From contig CAKSYT010000009.1 in NCBI GenBank assembly GCA_934524985.1, positions 13,545 through 77,544 on the forward strand: DNA of 64,000 nt. Reading direction: 5' to 3'. This DNA comes from an uncultured Faecalibacterium sp. GTDB taxonomy: Bacteria > Bacillota > Clostridia > Oscillospirales > Ruminococcaceae. This document shows positions 32,439 through 41,592 of this stretch, in pieces. Below the pieces are notes generated by a model. The model saw only the letters and a list, made by a program, of their open reading frames with translations. It was not told the origin of the DNA and did not search any database. A program made the translations under genes and the position numbers. Each line of letters opens with the position of its first letter. Positions within the stretch are counted from its first letter, which is position 1.

Positions 32439-33041
32439 ATGTGTACCAAAACCTTCACATGGCGGCTGCTCACCGGCCCTGAGCTGACCGAAGTGTATCT
32501 GAACGAGATGCGCCGGGACTTCCCCGCCGGGGAGCTGAAGCCCCTGAGCATGATCCTGACCAGCGAAGCGGAGGGCACCGCCCACACATGGGGCGTGTTT
32601 GACGGCGACACGCTGGCGGCTTATCTTTTGATGGTGCGGCCGGAGGGCTGCCGGGTGAGCCAGCTGGATTATTTTGCCGTGGTGCCCGCCTACCGCGCCC
32701 ACGGCATCGGGGCGCAGCTGCTGGCGCAGCTGCCCGCCCAGGAGGGCGACGCCGAAGCGATTTTGATTGAAGCCGAAATGCCGGAAAAGGCCGAGGACGC
32801 CGCCATGGCGGTGCGGCGTCTGGGCTTCTACGCCCGCTGCGGCGCATGGGACACCCACTACACCGAGCATCTTTTTGACGCATGGTTCCGTATTCTGGTG
32901 CTGGACTGCCCGGGCTGTACCTCCCTTGCCCCGGAAGCTGTGGTAGAGGCACTGGCCGACTGCTACCGCCGCACCATCAGCCCCACCCAGTGGCAAAAGC
33001 ACGTTCAGTTCTTTGCCCCGGACGGCAGTGTGTGCGGGTAA
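32439..33041 (+). CDS. GNAT family N-acetyltransferase
   Basis: 200 residues. The acetyl-CoA binding block is LDYFAVVPAYRAHGIGAQLLAQL (motif A with RAHGIG), followed by AILIEAEMPEKAED and the motif B-like AMAVRRLGFYARCGAWD. The substrate is unknown. ATG 32439 has AAAGGG about 12 bases upstream; the frame is open 14 codons earlier without an RBS. The GntR gene starts 39 bases later. Confidence 0.83.
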   Translation: MCTKTFTWRLLTGPELTEVYLNEMRRDFPAGELKPLSMILTSEAEGTAHTWGVFDGDTLAAYLLMVRPEGCRVSQLDYFAVVPAYRAHGIGAQLLAQLPAQEGDAEAILIEAEMPEKAEDAAMAVRRLGFYARCGAWDTHYTEHLFDAWFRILVLDCPGCTSLAPEAVVEALADCYRRTISPTQWQKHVQFFAPDGSVCG

Positions 33042-33080
33042 CAAAACCATCAAATGCGCAAGGACATGGAGGGAGCTGCC

Positions 33081-33836
33081 ATGAGTGAATTTTCACACCT
33101 GAAAAACAAGCTGCTGGCCGAGCAGGTGGAGGACCAGATCTACCATTATATTCTGGACGAAGCGCTGGAGCCGGGGGCAAAACTGCCCAACGAGTTTGCA
33201 CTGGGCGAAAAGTTCCGGGTGGGGCGCAGCACCATCCGCGAGGCGGTGAAGCTGCTGTCCAGCAAGGGCATCGTAGAGGTGCGGCAAGGCTCCGGCACCT
33301 ATGTGGTGACCACGGTGAAGGGGCTTTCCGACCCGCTGAACCTGCGCAGCGTGCAGAACAAGAACGCACTGGCCTTTGATCTGGTAAACGTCCGTCTGCT
33401 GCTGGAACCGGGCATTGCGGAGATGGCGGCGCAGAACGCCACCCCGGAGGACATCGAGCGGCTGCGGCGGCTCTGCGAACGGGTGGAGACTAAGATCCAC
33501 GAGGGCGACCGCTACATCGAGGACGATATTGCCTTTCACACCTGCATCGCCGAGAGCAGCAAGAATCTGGTGGTGGGGCAGTTGATCCCGGTCATCGACA
33601 CGGCGGTGATGATGTTCGTGAACGTCACCCACAAAAAGCTCATTGATGAGACCATCATGACCCACCGCATGATCACCGAAGCCATTGCCAACCACGACCC
33701 CATCGGCGCAAAGGCCGCCATGGTGATGCACCTGAACTTCAACCGCAGCTACATCAAAAAGGTCTACGATGGTGAGGACCCGGATGACGGCACCATCGGC
33801 ATGGCGGCGTATGTCATGGATAAGAAAGAGGACTAG
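33081..33836 (+). CDS. GntR family transcriptional regulator, FadR/FCD subfamily
   Basis: 251 residues. The winged HTH (KLPNEFALGEKFRVGRSTIREAVKLLSSKGIVEVRQGSGTYV) spans about 28-75, then an all-helical FCD domain with metal/ligand residues in LRRLCERVETKIHEGD, DDIAFHTCIAESSKN and HRMITEAIANHDP. FCD regulators sense sugar acids or other carboxylates. GGAGGGAG lies before the ATG. Next on the same strand are an IlvD/Edd dehydratase and a GntP permease, so it likely regulates that pair. Confidence 0.92.
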   Translation: MSEFSHLKNKLLAEQVEDQIYHYILDEALEPGAKLPNEFALGEKFRVGRSTIREAVKLLSSKGIVEVRQGSGTYVVTTVKGLSDPLNLRSVQNKNALAFDLVNVRLLLEPGIAEMAAQNATPEDIERLRRLCERVETKIHEGDRYIEDDIAFHTCIAESSKNLVVGQLIPVIDTAVMMFVNVTHKKLIDETIMTHRMITEAIANHDPIGAKAAMVMHLNFNRSYIKKVYDGEDPDDGTIGMAAYVMDKKED

Positions 33837-33837
33837 A

Positions 33838-33891
33838 CCCTCTCAGTCATCGCTGCGCGATGCCAGCTCCCCCGAAAGGGGGAGCTTTTTT
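33838..33891 (+). terminator. Family 1 repeat acting as terminator of the GntR gene
   Basis: CCCTCTCAGTCATCGCTGCGCGATGCC followed by AGCTCCCCC-GAAA-GGGGGAGCT and TTTTTT. It is a repeat unit placed 2 bases after the GntR stop. The left arm matches, inverted, the end of the 20692 repeat. Confidence 0.7.
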
Positions 33892-33984
33892 GCGTTATCA
33901 TCAGAGGAAAAAACCTTTTATTTGCAAGCTCTGCTGCGGGATAACCTTTTTCTTGCCAGTAGCGTGCAAAGACGCTCCGCTGGG

Positions 33985-34030
33985 CCAGAGGCAGGGAGGG
34001 GTGTTCCGACTCCCCCCTCCCTACCTCTGG
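33985..34030. other. Large hairpin in a 715-base intergenic region
   Basis: CCAGAGGCAGGGAGGGG pairs with CCCCCTCCCTACCTCTGG across an 8-base loop. A second imperfect palindrome flanked by AAAAAAGC and GCTTTTTT runs at about 34100-34148. The 33892-34165 stretch has no credible ORF. Confidence 0.55.
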
Positions 34031-34165
34031 ACTCCACCCACCCCGCAACGGGTCAAGGGCTGCACGCCCTTAACAATCCTAAAGAAGAAGTCGAAGCACA
34101 AAAAAGCTAGCGCTGCGCCAGTCGGCGCTATCGCTTTAACGCTTTTTTCGCTTCTCCATCCATAG

Positions 34166-34310
34166 CCCCTCAGGCTCACTACGTTCGCCAGCTCCCCCGA
34201 GGGGGAGCGAGCACGCCCGGAAGCTTTCTCGTTATTCCTAACACTTTAGCAATGAACGTAACGGCTTGGCTCCCCCTTCGGGGGAGCTGGCGCGGGAGCG
34301 CCTGAGAGGG
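34166..34310. repeat. Dispersed palindromic repeat, family 1 (composite copy, inverted)
   Basis: Starts CCCCTCAGG and ends CCTGAGAGGG, with two CCCCC/GGGGG hairpins flanking a 34-nt core (34216-34249). The core is, inverted, identical at 28 of 34 positions to 5640-5673. The outer right arm (GAGCTGGCGCGGGAGCGCCTGAGAGGG) is the exact inverse of the 5546 copy's left arm. Confidence 0.75.
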
Positions 34311-34461
34311 TCTTCCCAAAGTCATCAGACGACTTTTTCTCCGTATTTTTACCAAAAGCCGCTTTGGCGGCTGATTTTGGGCAAAATTCGCCCGGATTTG
34401 GGCAGAGTGCATGATGTATCCCAGAGCTTTTGCACAAAAAGTAGGACATACCCGTGACAAC

Positions 34462-34490
34462 TTGCAAAGAGACGTCTGCGGATTTACAAT
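34462..34490 (+). promoter_or_regulatory. Promoter of the dehydratase-permease operon
   Basis: TTGCAA, 17 bases, TACAAT, 62 bases before the dehydratase ATG. No clear GntR half-site pair was found. Confidence 0.65.
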
Positions 34491-34551
34491 AAAATCACAG
34501 AAGGTCCGACAGAAAAAAGGACAAAGGCAAGCAATATTTGGAGGTATGGAT

Positions 34552-36339
34552 ATGGAGTTGCGTTCACAAAACGTCCGCACGTTAGCACCCGAGAATGACC
34601 CGCTGAAGATGGGTATGGGCTGGAAGGTCGAGGACCTTGCAAAGCCCCAAATCATGGTGGAAAGCACCTTCGGCGACAGCCACCCCGGCAGCGCCCATCT
34701 GGATCAGTTCGTCAAGGAAGCCGTGCAGGCGGTCAACGACAACGGCGGCAAGGCTGCCCGCTACTTTGCCACCGATATGTGCGACGGCATCGCACAGGGG
34801 CATGACGGCATCAATTATTCCCTGCCCCACCGCGACGCCATCGTGAATCTGGTGGAAGCACAGGCAAACGCCAGCGTCTATGACGGCGGCGTGTTCATCG
34901 CCAGCTGCGACAAGTCCGTGCCCGCCATGCTGATGAGCATCGGCCGCTTGAAGGACATGAGCGCCATCGTGGTCACCGGCGGCGTCATGGAAGCCCATAC
35001 CCTGCCGAAAGAATATGTGGTCAGCGACCCCGCCTGCGCCATCAACGAGCTGCTGACCTTGGAGCAGATCGGCAAGTTTGACGCATGGGAAAAGACCGGC
35101 GTCATCCCCAACAGCCAGCTGGACTACTACAAGCACAACGCCTGCCCCAGCTGCGGTGCCTGCTCCTTCATGGGCACCGCCTCCACCATGCAGATCATGG
35201 CGGAAGCACTGGGCCTGATGCTGCCGGGCACCGCCCTGATGCCCGCCACCGCCCCGGAGCTGAAGCAGGCCGCCTACGATGCCGGCAAGCAGCTGATGGA
35301 GCTGGTCAAGAAGGGCATCACCGCCAAGGACATCGTGACCAAGAAGAGCTTTGAGAACGCCATCATGGTGCACGCCGCCATTTCCGGCTCCACCAACGCC
35401 ACCATGCACCTGCCCGCCATCGCCCACGAGTTCGGCATTGAGATCGACGCCGACACCTTTGACCGGATGCACCGCGGCGCACACTACCTGCTGAACATCC
35501 GTCCCTCCGGCGACTGGCCCGCACAGTACTTCTACTACGCAGGCGGCGTGCCCCGGGTGATGGAGGAGATCAAGTCCATGCTGCATCTGGACGTGATGAC
35601 CGTCACCGGCAAGACGCTGGGCGAGAATCTGGAGGAGCTGAAGAAGAACGGCTTCTACCAGCACTGCGATGCCATTCTGGCGGAAAAGACCGCCGGTTTT
35701 GCCCGCCCGGTCAGCCGCGAGGACATCATCCACAGCTTTGATAACGCCAAGGGCACCGACGGCAGCATCGCCATCCTGAAGGGTAACCTTGCCCCGGAAG
35801 GCTGTGTCATCAAGCACACCGCCTGCCCCAAGAATATGTTTGAAGCCACCCTGCGCGCCAAGCCCTACGACAGCGAGGAGGAGTGCATCTCCGCTGTGCT
35901 GCACGGCGAGGTGAAGCCCGGTGACGCCATCTTTATCCGGTACGAGGGCCCGCGCGGCAGCGGTATGCCCGAGATGTTCTACACGGGCGAAGCCATCTGC
36001 GCCGACCCGAAGCTGGCTTCCAGCGTAGCGCTGATCACCGACGGACGCTTCTCCGGCGCAAGCCGCGGCCCGGTCATCGGTCATGTCAGCCCGGAGGCTG
36101 CTGTGGGCGGCCCCATCGCACTGGTGGAGCCGGACGACCTGATCCAGATCGATGTGCATAACCGCAAGCTGGCCATTGTGGGCGTGAAGGGCGAGCCCAA
36201 GACCCCCGAGGAGATGGACGCCATCCTTGCCGCGCGCCGCGCCAACTGGAAGCCCAAGGCTCCCAAGTACACCAAGGGTCTGCTGAAACTCTACTCTCAG
36301 CACGCCGTCAGCCCCATGAAGGGTGCATACATGGAGTAA
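34552..36339 (+). CDS. IlvD/Edd family dehydratase, probably acting on a sugar acid
   Basis: 595 residues. The three Fe-S cluster cysteines are in ATDMCDGIAQG, IASCDKSVPAML and CPSCGACSFMGTASTMQ; GRFSGASRGPVIGHVSPEA, the C-terminal signature, is intact. The family includes dihydroxy-acid dehydratase (branched-chain amino acids), 6-phosphogluconate dehydratase, and xylonate/gluconate dehydratases. A GntR regulator upstream and a GntP permease downstream favour a sugar-acid dehydratase over IlvD; no other ilv gene is present. ATG 34552 has GGAGGT 6 bases upstream; an ATG at 34546 is too close to it. Confidence 0.85.
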   Translation: MELRSQNVRTLAPENDPLKMGMGWKVEDLAKPQIMVESTFGDSHPGSAHLDQFVKEAVQAVNDNGGKAARYFATDMCDGIAQGHDGINYSLPHRDAIVNLVEAQANASVYDGGVFIASCDKSVPAMLMSIGRLKDMSAIVVTGGVMEAHTLPKEYVVSDPACAINELLTLEQIGKFDAWEKTGVIPNSQLDYYKHNACPSCGACSFMGTASTMQIMAEALGLMLPGTALMPATAPELKQAAYDAGKQLMELVKKGITAKDIVTKKSFENAIMVHAAISGSTNATMHLPAIAHEFGIEIDADTFDRMHRGAHYLLNIRPSGDWPAQYFYYAGGVPRVMEEIKSMLHLDVMTVTGKTLGENLEELKKNGFYQHCDAILAEKTAGFARPVSREDIIHSFDNAKGTDGSIAILKGNLAPEGCVIKHTACPKNMFEATLRAKPYDSEEECISAVLHGEVKPGDAIFIRYEGPRGSGMPEMFYTGEAICADPKLASSVALITDGRFSGASRGPVIGHVSPEAAVGGPIALVEPDDLIQIDVHNRKLAIVGVKGEPKTPEEMDAILAARRANWKPKAPKYTKGLLKLYSQHAVSPMKGAYME

Positions 36340-36437
36340 ACCGTTCCGCATAAATAACAAAAAGTAAACCGCCCGGCGGGTTTTGCCGGACGGCTTGGAT
36401 AAGTGCAACCAAAAATCACGAAACGGAGGAAATTTCT

Positions 36438-37793
36438 ATGACAGCAGTTGCAACTCCCGATGCGGCACGGCTGGTTTTTGCTGCCGTGGCAGGCCTGATT
36501 CTATTGCTCATCCTTATCATCAAGTTCAAGGTCCACGCCATGATCTCCATCCTGATCGGTGCGGTGGGCATCGGCCTGATGGCCGGTATGCCCCTGTCCG
36601 ACATCATCGGCTCGGTCAACGAGGGCATCGGCAACACCTTAAAGGGCATCGCCCTTCTGGTGGGTCTGGGTTCCATGTTCGGTGCCATTCTGGAAGAATC
36701 CGGCGGCGCGCAGACGCTGGCTGTGACCATGGTGCGGAAGTTCGGTGACGAAAAGGCCGCGTGGGCACTGGGCATCACGGGTCTGGTGGTTGCCATGCCG
36801 GTGTTCTTTGACGCCGGTCTGATCATCCTCATCCCGCTGGCCTTCTCTCTGGCAAAGCGCACTAAGCGCTCTGTGCTGTACTACGTCATTCCCCTGCTGG
36901 CCGGTCTGGCTGTCGGCCACGCCTTCATCCCTCCCACGCCGGGCCCCGTGCTGGTGGCTACCATGCTGGGCGTTGACCTTGGCTGGGTCATCCTCATCGG
37001 CATCTTCTGCGGCATCTTTGCCATGATCGCCGCCGGTCCCATCTGGGGCAGCATCTGCGGCAAAAAGTACATGATCGAAGTCCCCGAGCACGTTGCACAG
37101 CAGGCTGACATTGACGAGAGCAAGCTGCCCAAGTTCGGCACCATCGTGGGCATCATCATGATCCCCCTGCTGCTCATCATCGCAAACTCTGTGGCAAAGG
37201 TGGTGCCCGCACTGGCAGGCATTCAGCCCGTTCTGGCCTTCCTCGGCGAGCCTTTCATGGCTCTGCTGCTGGCTACCATCGCTGCTATGTACCTGCTGGG
37301 CACCCGTCACGGCTATAACAATGCCCAGCTGGAAAAGATCATGACCAAGTCTCTGGAGCCCACCGGCATGATCCTGCTGGTCACCGCCTGCGGCGGCGTG
37401 CTGCGCTACATGCTGCAGAACTCCGGTCTGGGCGACGTCATCGGCAACGCCGTGGCAAACGCCAGCCTGCCGCTGGTGCTGGTGGCCTTCATCGTGGCTG
37501 CTCTGGTTCGCATCTCGGTGGGTTCCTCTACCGTGGCTATGACCATGGCCGCAGGCATCATCTCCGCCATGCCCGGCATCAGCGCGCTGAGCCCGCTGTA
37601 CCTCGCCTGTGTCACCGCTGCCATTGCAGGCGGCTCCACCGTCTGCTCCCACTTCAACGACTCCGGCTTCTGGCTGGTGAAGAGCCTTGTGGGCATGGAC
37701 GAAAAGACCACCCTCAAGACCTGGACCATCATGGAAACGCTGGTCGGCGGCGTGGGCTTCCTGGTAGCACTGGTTATTTCCTTCTTTGCCTGA
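36438..37793 (+). CDS. GntP family gluconate/sugar-acid:H+ symporter
   Basis: 451 residues with about 12-14 hydrophobic segments. GntP signatures: FKVHAMISILIGAVGIGLMAGMP, GLGSMFGAILEESGGAQ, HAFIPPTPGPVLVATMLGVDLG, and C-terminal VRISVGSSTVAMTMAAGII and SHFNDSGFWLVK. Imports gluconate or a related sugar acid. AACGGAGG lies 8 bases before the ATG. Follows the dehydratase by 98 bases, with no terminator seen between them. Confidence 0.92.
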   Translation: MTAVATPDAARLVFAAVAGLILLLILIIKFKVHAMISILIGAVGIGLMAGMPLSDIIGSVNEGIGNTLKGIALLVGLGSMFGAILEESGGAQTLAVTMVRKFGDEKAAWALGITGLVVAMPVFFDAGLIILIPLAFSLAKRTKRSVLYYVIPLLAGLAVGHAFIPPTPGPVLVATMLGVDLGWVILIGIFCGIFAMIAAGPIWGSICGKKYMIEVPEHVAQQADIDESKLPKFGTIVGIIMIPLLLIIANSVAKVVPALAGIQPVLAFLGEPFMALLLATIAAMYLLGTRHGYNNAQLEKIMTKSLEPTGMILLVTACGGVLRYMLQNSGLGDVIGNAVANASLPLVLVAFIVAALVRISVGSSTVAMTMAAGIISAMPGISALSPLYLACVTAAIAGGSTVCSHFNDSGFWLVKSLVGMDEKTTLKTWTIMETLVGGVGFLVALVISFFA

Positions 37794-37865
37794 GCGCCTG
37801 TCCGGGGCCTGCACCCCGGGATAAGCGTTGAGAGATCCTTCTTCATTTACCTCATTACCTCCTTC

Positions 37866-37899
37866 AAAAAACGGAACGCCCGCAGACGTTCCGTTTTTT
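37866..37899. terminator. Bidirectional terminator
   Basis: AAAAAACGGAACG-N8-CGTTCCGTTTTTT between the convergent GntP and LysR genes. Confidence 0.9.
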
Positions 37900-37900
37900 G

Positions 37901-38788
37901 TTATGAAAGCAATGCTTTTATCCGTTCCCCGTAAACCTCGGTGAACACCCGGCGCAGGGTGGCAAGCTCCGGGCGGGGGTCGTCCCGCAAAGTCAGCAGA
38001 ACGGTGTCCGGCAGGGGCAGCCATACCTGCCGGTACCACGCTGCCGGGTAGGCAGGGTACCGCATAGGGAACAAAAACATCCCCCGCCCGGCCAGCAGCT
38101 CGGTGTAGACATGGGCATAGTTTTCCTCACTGCGCCATTCCATGGTGGAAAACGGCATTCCGGGCTGGACGCTTGCATAGTCCACGATCTCCTGATACAG
38201 CGGCTCGTAGTACACCCGCTGCCCCGCAAGGTCTGCCAATTGCAGGCTCTCGCAGCGGTAGAGCGGATGCTCCGGCGCAAGCACCAGATAAAAGATGTTT
38301 TGCATGATGGGGGTGCGCTCCACCTCCGGCTGTGCCGCCCCGAAGGGCAGGATCACGGCGGCGTCCACCTCGGTGCAGAGCATCAGGTGGGCATTCAGCA
38401 GCGGCGGGGCGGTGTCCACCCGGAACTCGTATCCGGGCAGCGCAGTGTGCAGCCGTTCCATCAGCACCGGGTAGATGGGGTCGCGCTGCAGCAGCACCGG
38501 CGGCAGGCGCAGGGTAAGGGTGTGCCCGGCGGAAAAACCCTTCAGCGCGGTGCGGGCGTTCAGGAAGCCCCGGTACAGCTGCTCCGCGTGGGGCACAAAG
38601 GCGCGGCCTGCCGCCGTCAGCACCACCCGGGTGGTGCTGCGCTCGAACAGCGGCAGATCCAGCTCCTTTTCCAGACTGCGGATCTGGTAGCTGAGGGCGG
38701 GCTGGGTGCAGTACAGCTCCTTTGCGGCGGCGGTAAAGTTCAGCGTGCGCTGCACGGTCAAAAAACACAGCAGCTGATGGTCGTTCAT
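37901..38788 (-). CDS. LysR family transcriptional regulator
   Basis: 295 residues. N-terminal HTH (LLCFLTVQRTLNFTAAAKELYCTQPALSYQIRSLEKELDLPLFERSTTRVVLTAAG) and a two-lobed substrate-binding domain. Divergent from the FAD/FMN lipoprotein gene with a 193-base shared intergenic region, the classic layout in which LysR proteins control the neighbouring gene and themselves. Inducer unknown; the target enzyme's substrate would be the natural candidate. Confidence 0.93.
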   Translation of the reverse strand: MNDHQLLCFLTVQRTLNFTAAAKELYCTQPALSYQIRSLEKELDLPLFERSTTRVVLTAAGRAFVPHAEQLYRGFLNARTALKGFSAGHTLTLRLPPVLLQRDPIYPVLMERLHTALPGYEFRVDTAPPLLNAHLMLCTEVDAAVILPFGAAQPEVERTPIMQNIFYLVLAPEHPLYRCESLQLADLAGQRVYYEPLYQEIVDYASVQPGMPFSTMEWRSEENYAHVYTELLAGRGMFLFPMRYPAYPAAWYRQVWLPLPDTVLLTLRDDPRPELATLRRVFTEVYGERIKALLS

Positions 38789-38823
38789 GGCTGGGGCTTC
38801 TCCCTTCTCTGGTTTATATCATC

Positions 38824-38852
38824 AGTATACCATAGAACGCCGGAGTTATAAA
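38824..38852 (-). promoter_or_regulatory. Promoter of the LysR gene
   Basis: Leftward TTTATA, 17 bases, TATACT (38829-38824), preceded by TGG (extended -10). Confidence 0.5.
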
Positions 38853-38981
38853 CGTTTTTTATCACGCTTGCAAAAATCTTTTGTTTCTCTTTTGGTTCGT
38901 TATATTTTATACTATCTGAGGACAGGGACAAAAAATCCCGCACACACGAAAAAAGAAGGAACACAAAAAAGGAGAAACAAG

Positions 38982-41039
38982 ATGGAAAAGATCTCTCGTA
39001 AGGGCTTTTTGAAGGTTGCCGCTGCCGCCGCCATGAGCGGCGTCACCGCTGGCGCTCTGGCCGCCTGCAACGGCAGCAGTGCCTCTTCCGGCAGCGCAGC
39101 AGACGCTATCTACACCCCTGGCACCTACACCGGCACTGCCACCGGCATCGGCGAGGTGAAGGTGACCATGACCTTCAGCGCCACTGCCATCACCGATGTG
39201 GTGGTGGATACCTCCAACGAGACCGAGAGCATCGGCGGCGTGGCTGCTCCCACCCTGCAGGAAGCGCTGATGGAAGCCCAGAACGCCGAAATCGACAACA
39301 TCTCCGGCGCTACTGTTACCACCAACGCCGTCAAGAAGGCTGCCGCCAGCTGCATCGAGCAGGCCATGGGCGTAAAAACCGAGGACGGGAATGCCGCCGC
39401 CGCTTCGGAGAACGACTGGCTGGGCGAAGCTCCCGAGATCGACGAGAGCAAGGTCACCAAGACGGTGGACGTGGATGTGGCCGTGGTGGGCTGCGGCATT
39501 GCCGGTGTGGCAGCTGTGCGCAGCATTGCCGAGGACGGCGGCAAGGTGGCTGCCTTTGAAAAGGCTGACGGCCCCCAGTGCCGCAGCGGCGAGTATGCCG
39601 TCATCAACGGCAATGTGCAGGCCAAGTGGGGCCGCAACACCTGGACCCGCGAGCAGATCGACGAGATCATCGATTCTCACATGGTAGAAAGCACCTACCG
39701 CTGCAAGCGCTCCATTATGAGCAAGTGGGCGCACAACATCGGCGAGACCTTTGACTGGTGGGTAGAAGCAAACCCGGATCTGTACTACGCCGAGACCACC
39801 CGCAGCGCCATCCCCGATGAAAACGCAAACAACTTCCTGATCCCCATCTTCTACCCGCTGCCCGAGCACTACGACTGGACGCAGGAGCGCTTCCCCTGCT
39901 ACCCCACCTCTGTGGAGTTTTTGCCCAACCAGTCCGTCACCGTCAACGCCAATATGCAGAAGGCCGTTGACACCGGCAACGTGGACACCTTCTATGGCTG
40001 CTTTGTGGAAAAGCTGATCATGGAGGACGGCCGCTGCGTAGGCCTGTATGCCCGCGATGCCGCCACCGGTGAGTACATCAAGTGCAACGCCGCCAAGGGC
40101 GTCATCCTGTCCACCGGCGATTACTCCCAGAACACCAAAATGCTGCAGCATTTCTGCCCGGAGGTCATCGAGAATAACATCCAGTGCCTGTTTACCAACG
40201 TGGACGTAGAGGGCAACTTTACCAATCAGGGCGATGGCATCCAGCTGGGTATGTGGGCTGGTGCACAGGTGCAGCAGAGCCATGCACCCATGATCCATCA
40301 CATGGGCGGCGGTGCAGACCTGAGCGGCGTCGGCGTTATGGGCAACGCCGGTTTCCTGAATCTGGATATGAACGGCAAGCGCTTCATGAACGAGGATCTG
40401 CCCGGCCAGCAGCTGGAAAATCAGGTCGAGCTGCAGAAGAACCGCGAGAGCTGGCAGATCTTTGACGCCAACTGGCCCGAGCAGCTGCCCTATATGCCGG
40501 CAGCCCACGGCGGTGCCTGCTACTACGAGGACTACGCCAGCGAGGCAGACGGCCCCAAGAACAACACGACCTACCGCAACTACAAGAGCCCCTATCAGCT
40601 GGAGGCTGCTGTAGCCGATGGCCGCGCTGTCAAGGCCGACACGCTGGAAGAGCTGGTCGCCAAGATCTACCCGGACGACACCGCTGCACAGCAGACTGCA
40701 CTGGAGTCCATCCAGCGCTACAACCAGCTGGCCAAGGACGGCTACGATGAGGACTTCCACAAGCCCGCATCCCGTATGTGGGCGCTGGAGAACGGCCCCT
40801 TCTACGCCGACAAGTTCACCACCGCGCTGCTGCTGGTGTGCATCGGCGGTCTGGAAAGCGACGAGAACTGCCACACCTTCGATGCCGACCGCAACGTCAT
40901 CCCCGGCCTGTATGTGGCAGGCAACGTGCAGGGCAACCGCTTTGCCACCGAGTACCCCATCGGCCTGAAGGGCGTGAGCCACTCCATGGCCATGTACTAC
41001 GGCTATGTGGCAGGCAAGAACGCCATGCAGAGCATCTGA
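38982..41039 (+). CDS. FAD-dependent reductase/dehydrogenase lipoprotein with covalent FMN domain (flavocytochrome c / fumarate reductase-like)
   Basis: 685 residues. N-terminus SRKGFLKVAAAAAMSGVTAGALAAC combines a near-Tat motif (one Arg is Lys) with a lipobox, predicting export and lipid anchoring at Cys29 or so. Residues 45-130 form an FMN_bind domain with the flavinylation motif ISGATVTT. From about 160 comes a FAD-binding domain (VDVAVVGCGIAGVAAVRSIAEDGGKVAAFEKADG) and a C-terminal YVAGNVQGNRFATEYPIGLKGVSHSMAMYYG. Related enzymes reduce fumarate, urocanate or acrylate-like acceptors outside the cell. AAAGGAGAAACAAG precedes the ATG. Divergent from LysR. Confidence 0.87.
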   Translation: MEKISRKGFLKVAAAAAMSGVTAGALAACNGSSASSGSAADAIYTPGTYTGTATGIGEVKVTMTFSATAITDVVVDTSNETESIGGVAAPTLQEALMEAQNAEIDNISGATVTTNAVKKAAASCIEQAMGVKTEDGNAAAASENDWLGEAPEIDESKVTKTVDVDVAVVGCGIAGVAAVRSIAEDGGKVAAFEKADGPQCRSGEYAVINGNVQAKWGRNTWTREQIDEIIDSHMVESTYRCKRSIMSKWAHNIGETFDWWVEANPDLYYAETTRSAIPDENANNFLIPIFYPLPEHYDWTQERFPCYPTSVEFLPNQSVTVNANMQKAVDTGNVDTFYGCFVEKLIMEDGRCVGLYARDAATGEYIKCNAAKGVILSTGDYSQNTKMLQHFCPEVIENNIQCLFTNVDVEGNFTNQGDGIQLGMWAGAQVQQSHAPMIHHMGGGADLSGVGVMGNAGFLNLDMNGKRFMNEDLPGQQLENQVELQKNRESWQIFDANWPEQLPYMPAAHGGACYYEDYASEADGPKNNTTYRNYKSPYQLEAAVADGRAVKADTLEELVAKIYPDDTAAQQTALESIQRYNQLAKDGYDEDFHKPASRMWALENGPFYADKFTTALLLVCIGGLESDENCHTFDADRNVIPGLYVAGNVQGNRFATEYPIGLKGVSHSMAMYYGYVAGKNAMQSI

Positions 41040-41072
41040 TGCCCCGACCCCGCAATAACTGAACCATCCCCC

Positions 41073-41112
41073 GCCCGGAGCAGTCTTTTTTCTTCCTGCT
41101 CCGGGCTTTTTT
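41073..41112 (+). terminator. Terminator after the flavoprotein gene
   Basis: GCCCGGAGCAG/CTGCTCCGGGC stem, 12-base loop, TTTTTTG. Confidence 0.85.
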
Positions 41113-41206
41113 GCGCCTGCGTGACCCGGTCACGGAAAAGCGGGCGGAGTATGGGGTATATTGATAGTGTCAGTAAAACACAACACCCATTCAGGAGGGA
41201 AAAAAT

Positions 41207-41515
41207 ATGGCAGTCATCAACATTACCAAGGAAAACTTTGCACAGGAAGTGCTCCAAAGCGAAAAGCCCGTTCTGCTGGACTTCTGGGCCAGCTGGTGCG
41301 GCCCCTGCCGGATGCTGAGCCCCGTGGTGGACGAGGTAGCCGAGGAGCGCACCGATGTGAAGGTGGGCAAGGTGAACGTGGACGAGCAGCCGGACTTGGC
41401 GGCGCAGTTCGGGGTAATGAGCATCCCCACCCTGCTGGTGTTCGAGCAGGGCAAGCTGGTGCGTCAGGCCGTGGGTGCCCGCCCCAAGGCCGGTGTGCTG
41501 GAGCTGCTGGGCTGA
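41207..41515 (+). CDS. trxA: Thioredoxin
   Basis: 102 residues, normal length. Active site WASWCGPCRM (Cys31, Cys34), KVNVDEQPDLAAQFGVMSIPTLLVFEQGK with the cis-Pro. Cytoplasmic dithiol reductant. GGAGGG lies 8 bases before the ATG. A thioredoxin reductase is not in the window. Confidence 0.96.
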   Translation: MAVINITKENFAQEVLQSEKPVLLDFWASWCGPCRMLSPVVDEVAEERTDVKVGKVNVDEQPDLAAQFGVMSIPTLLVFEQGKLVRQAVGARPKAGVLELLG

Positions 41516-41533
41516 ATCGTTGTTTTGAAAAAA

Positions 41534-41576
41534 GGGACAGCGGAGCGCCTGCGGGCGTTCTGCAGTCCCCTTTTTT
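41534..41576 (+). terminator. Terminator after trxA
   Basis: GGGACAGC..GCGCC/GGGCG..GCAGTCCC imperfect stem followed by TTTTTT. Confidence 0.75.
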
Positions 41577-41592
41577 ACGGAAATGGGCGGTA

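Noticed and set aside
38787..38981. N-terminal extension of the flavoprotein to 38787
   Set aside because: The added stretch crosses the divergent promoter region, and the RBS and export signal clearly begin at 38982.
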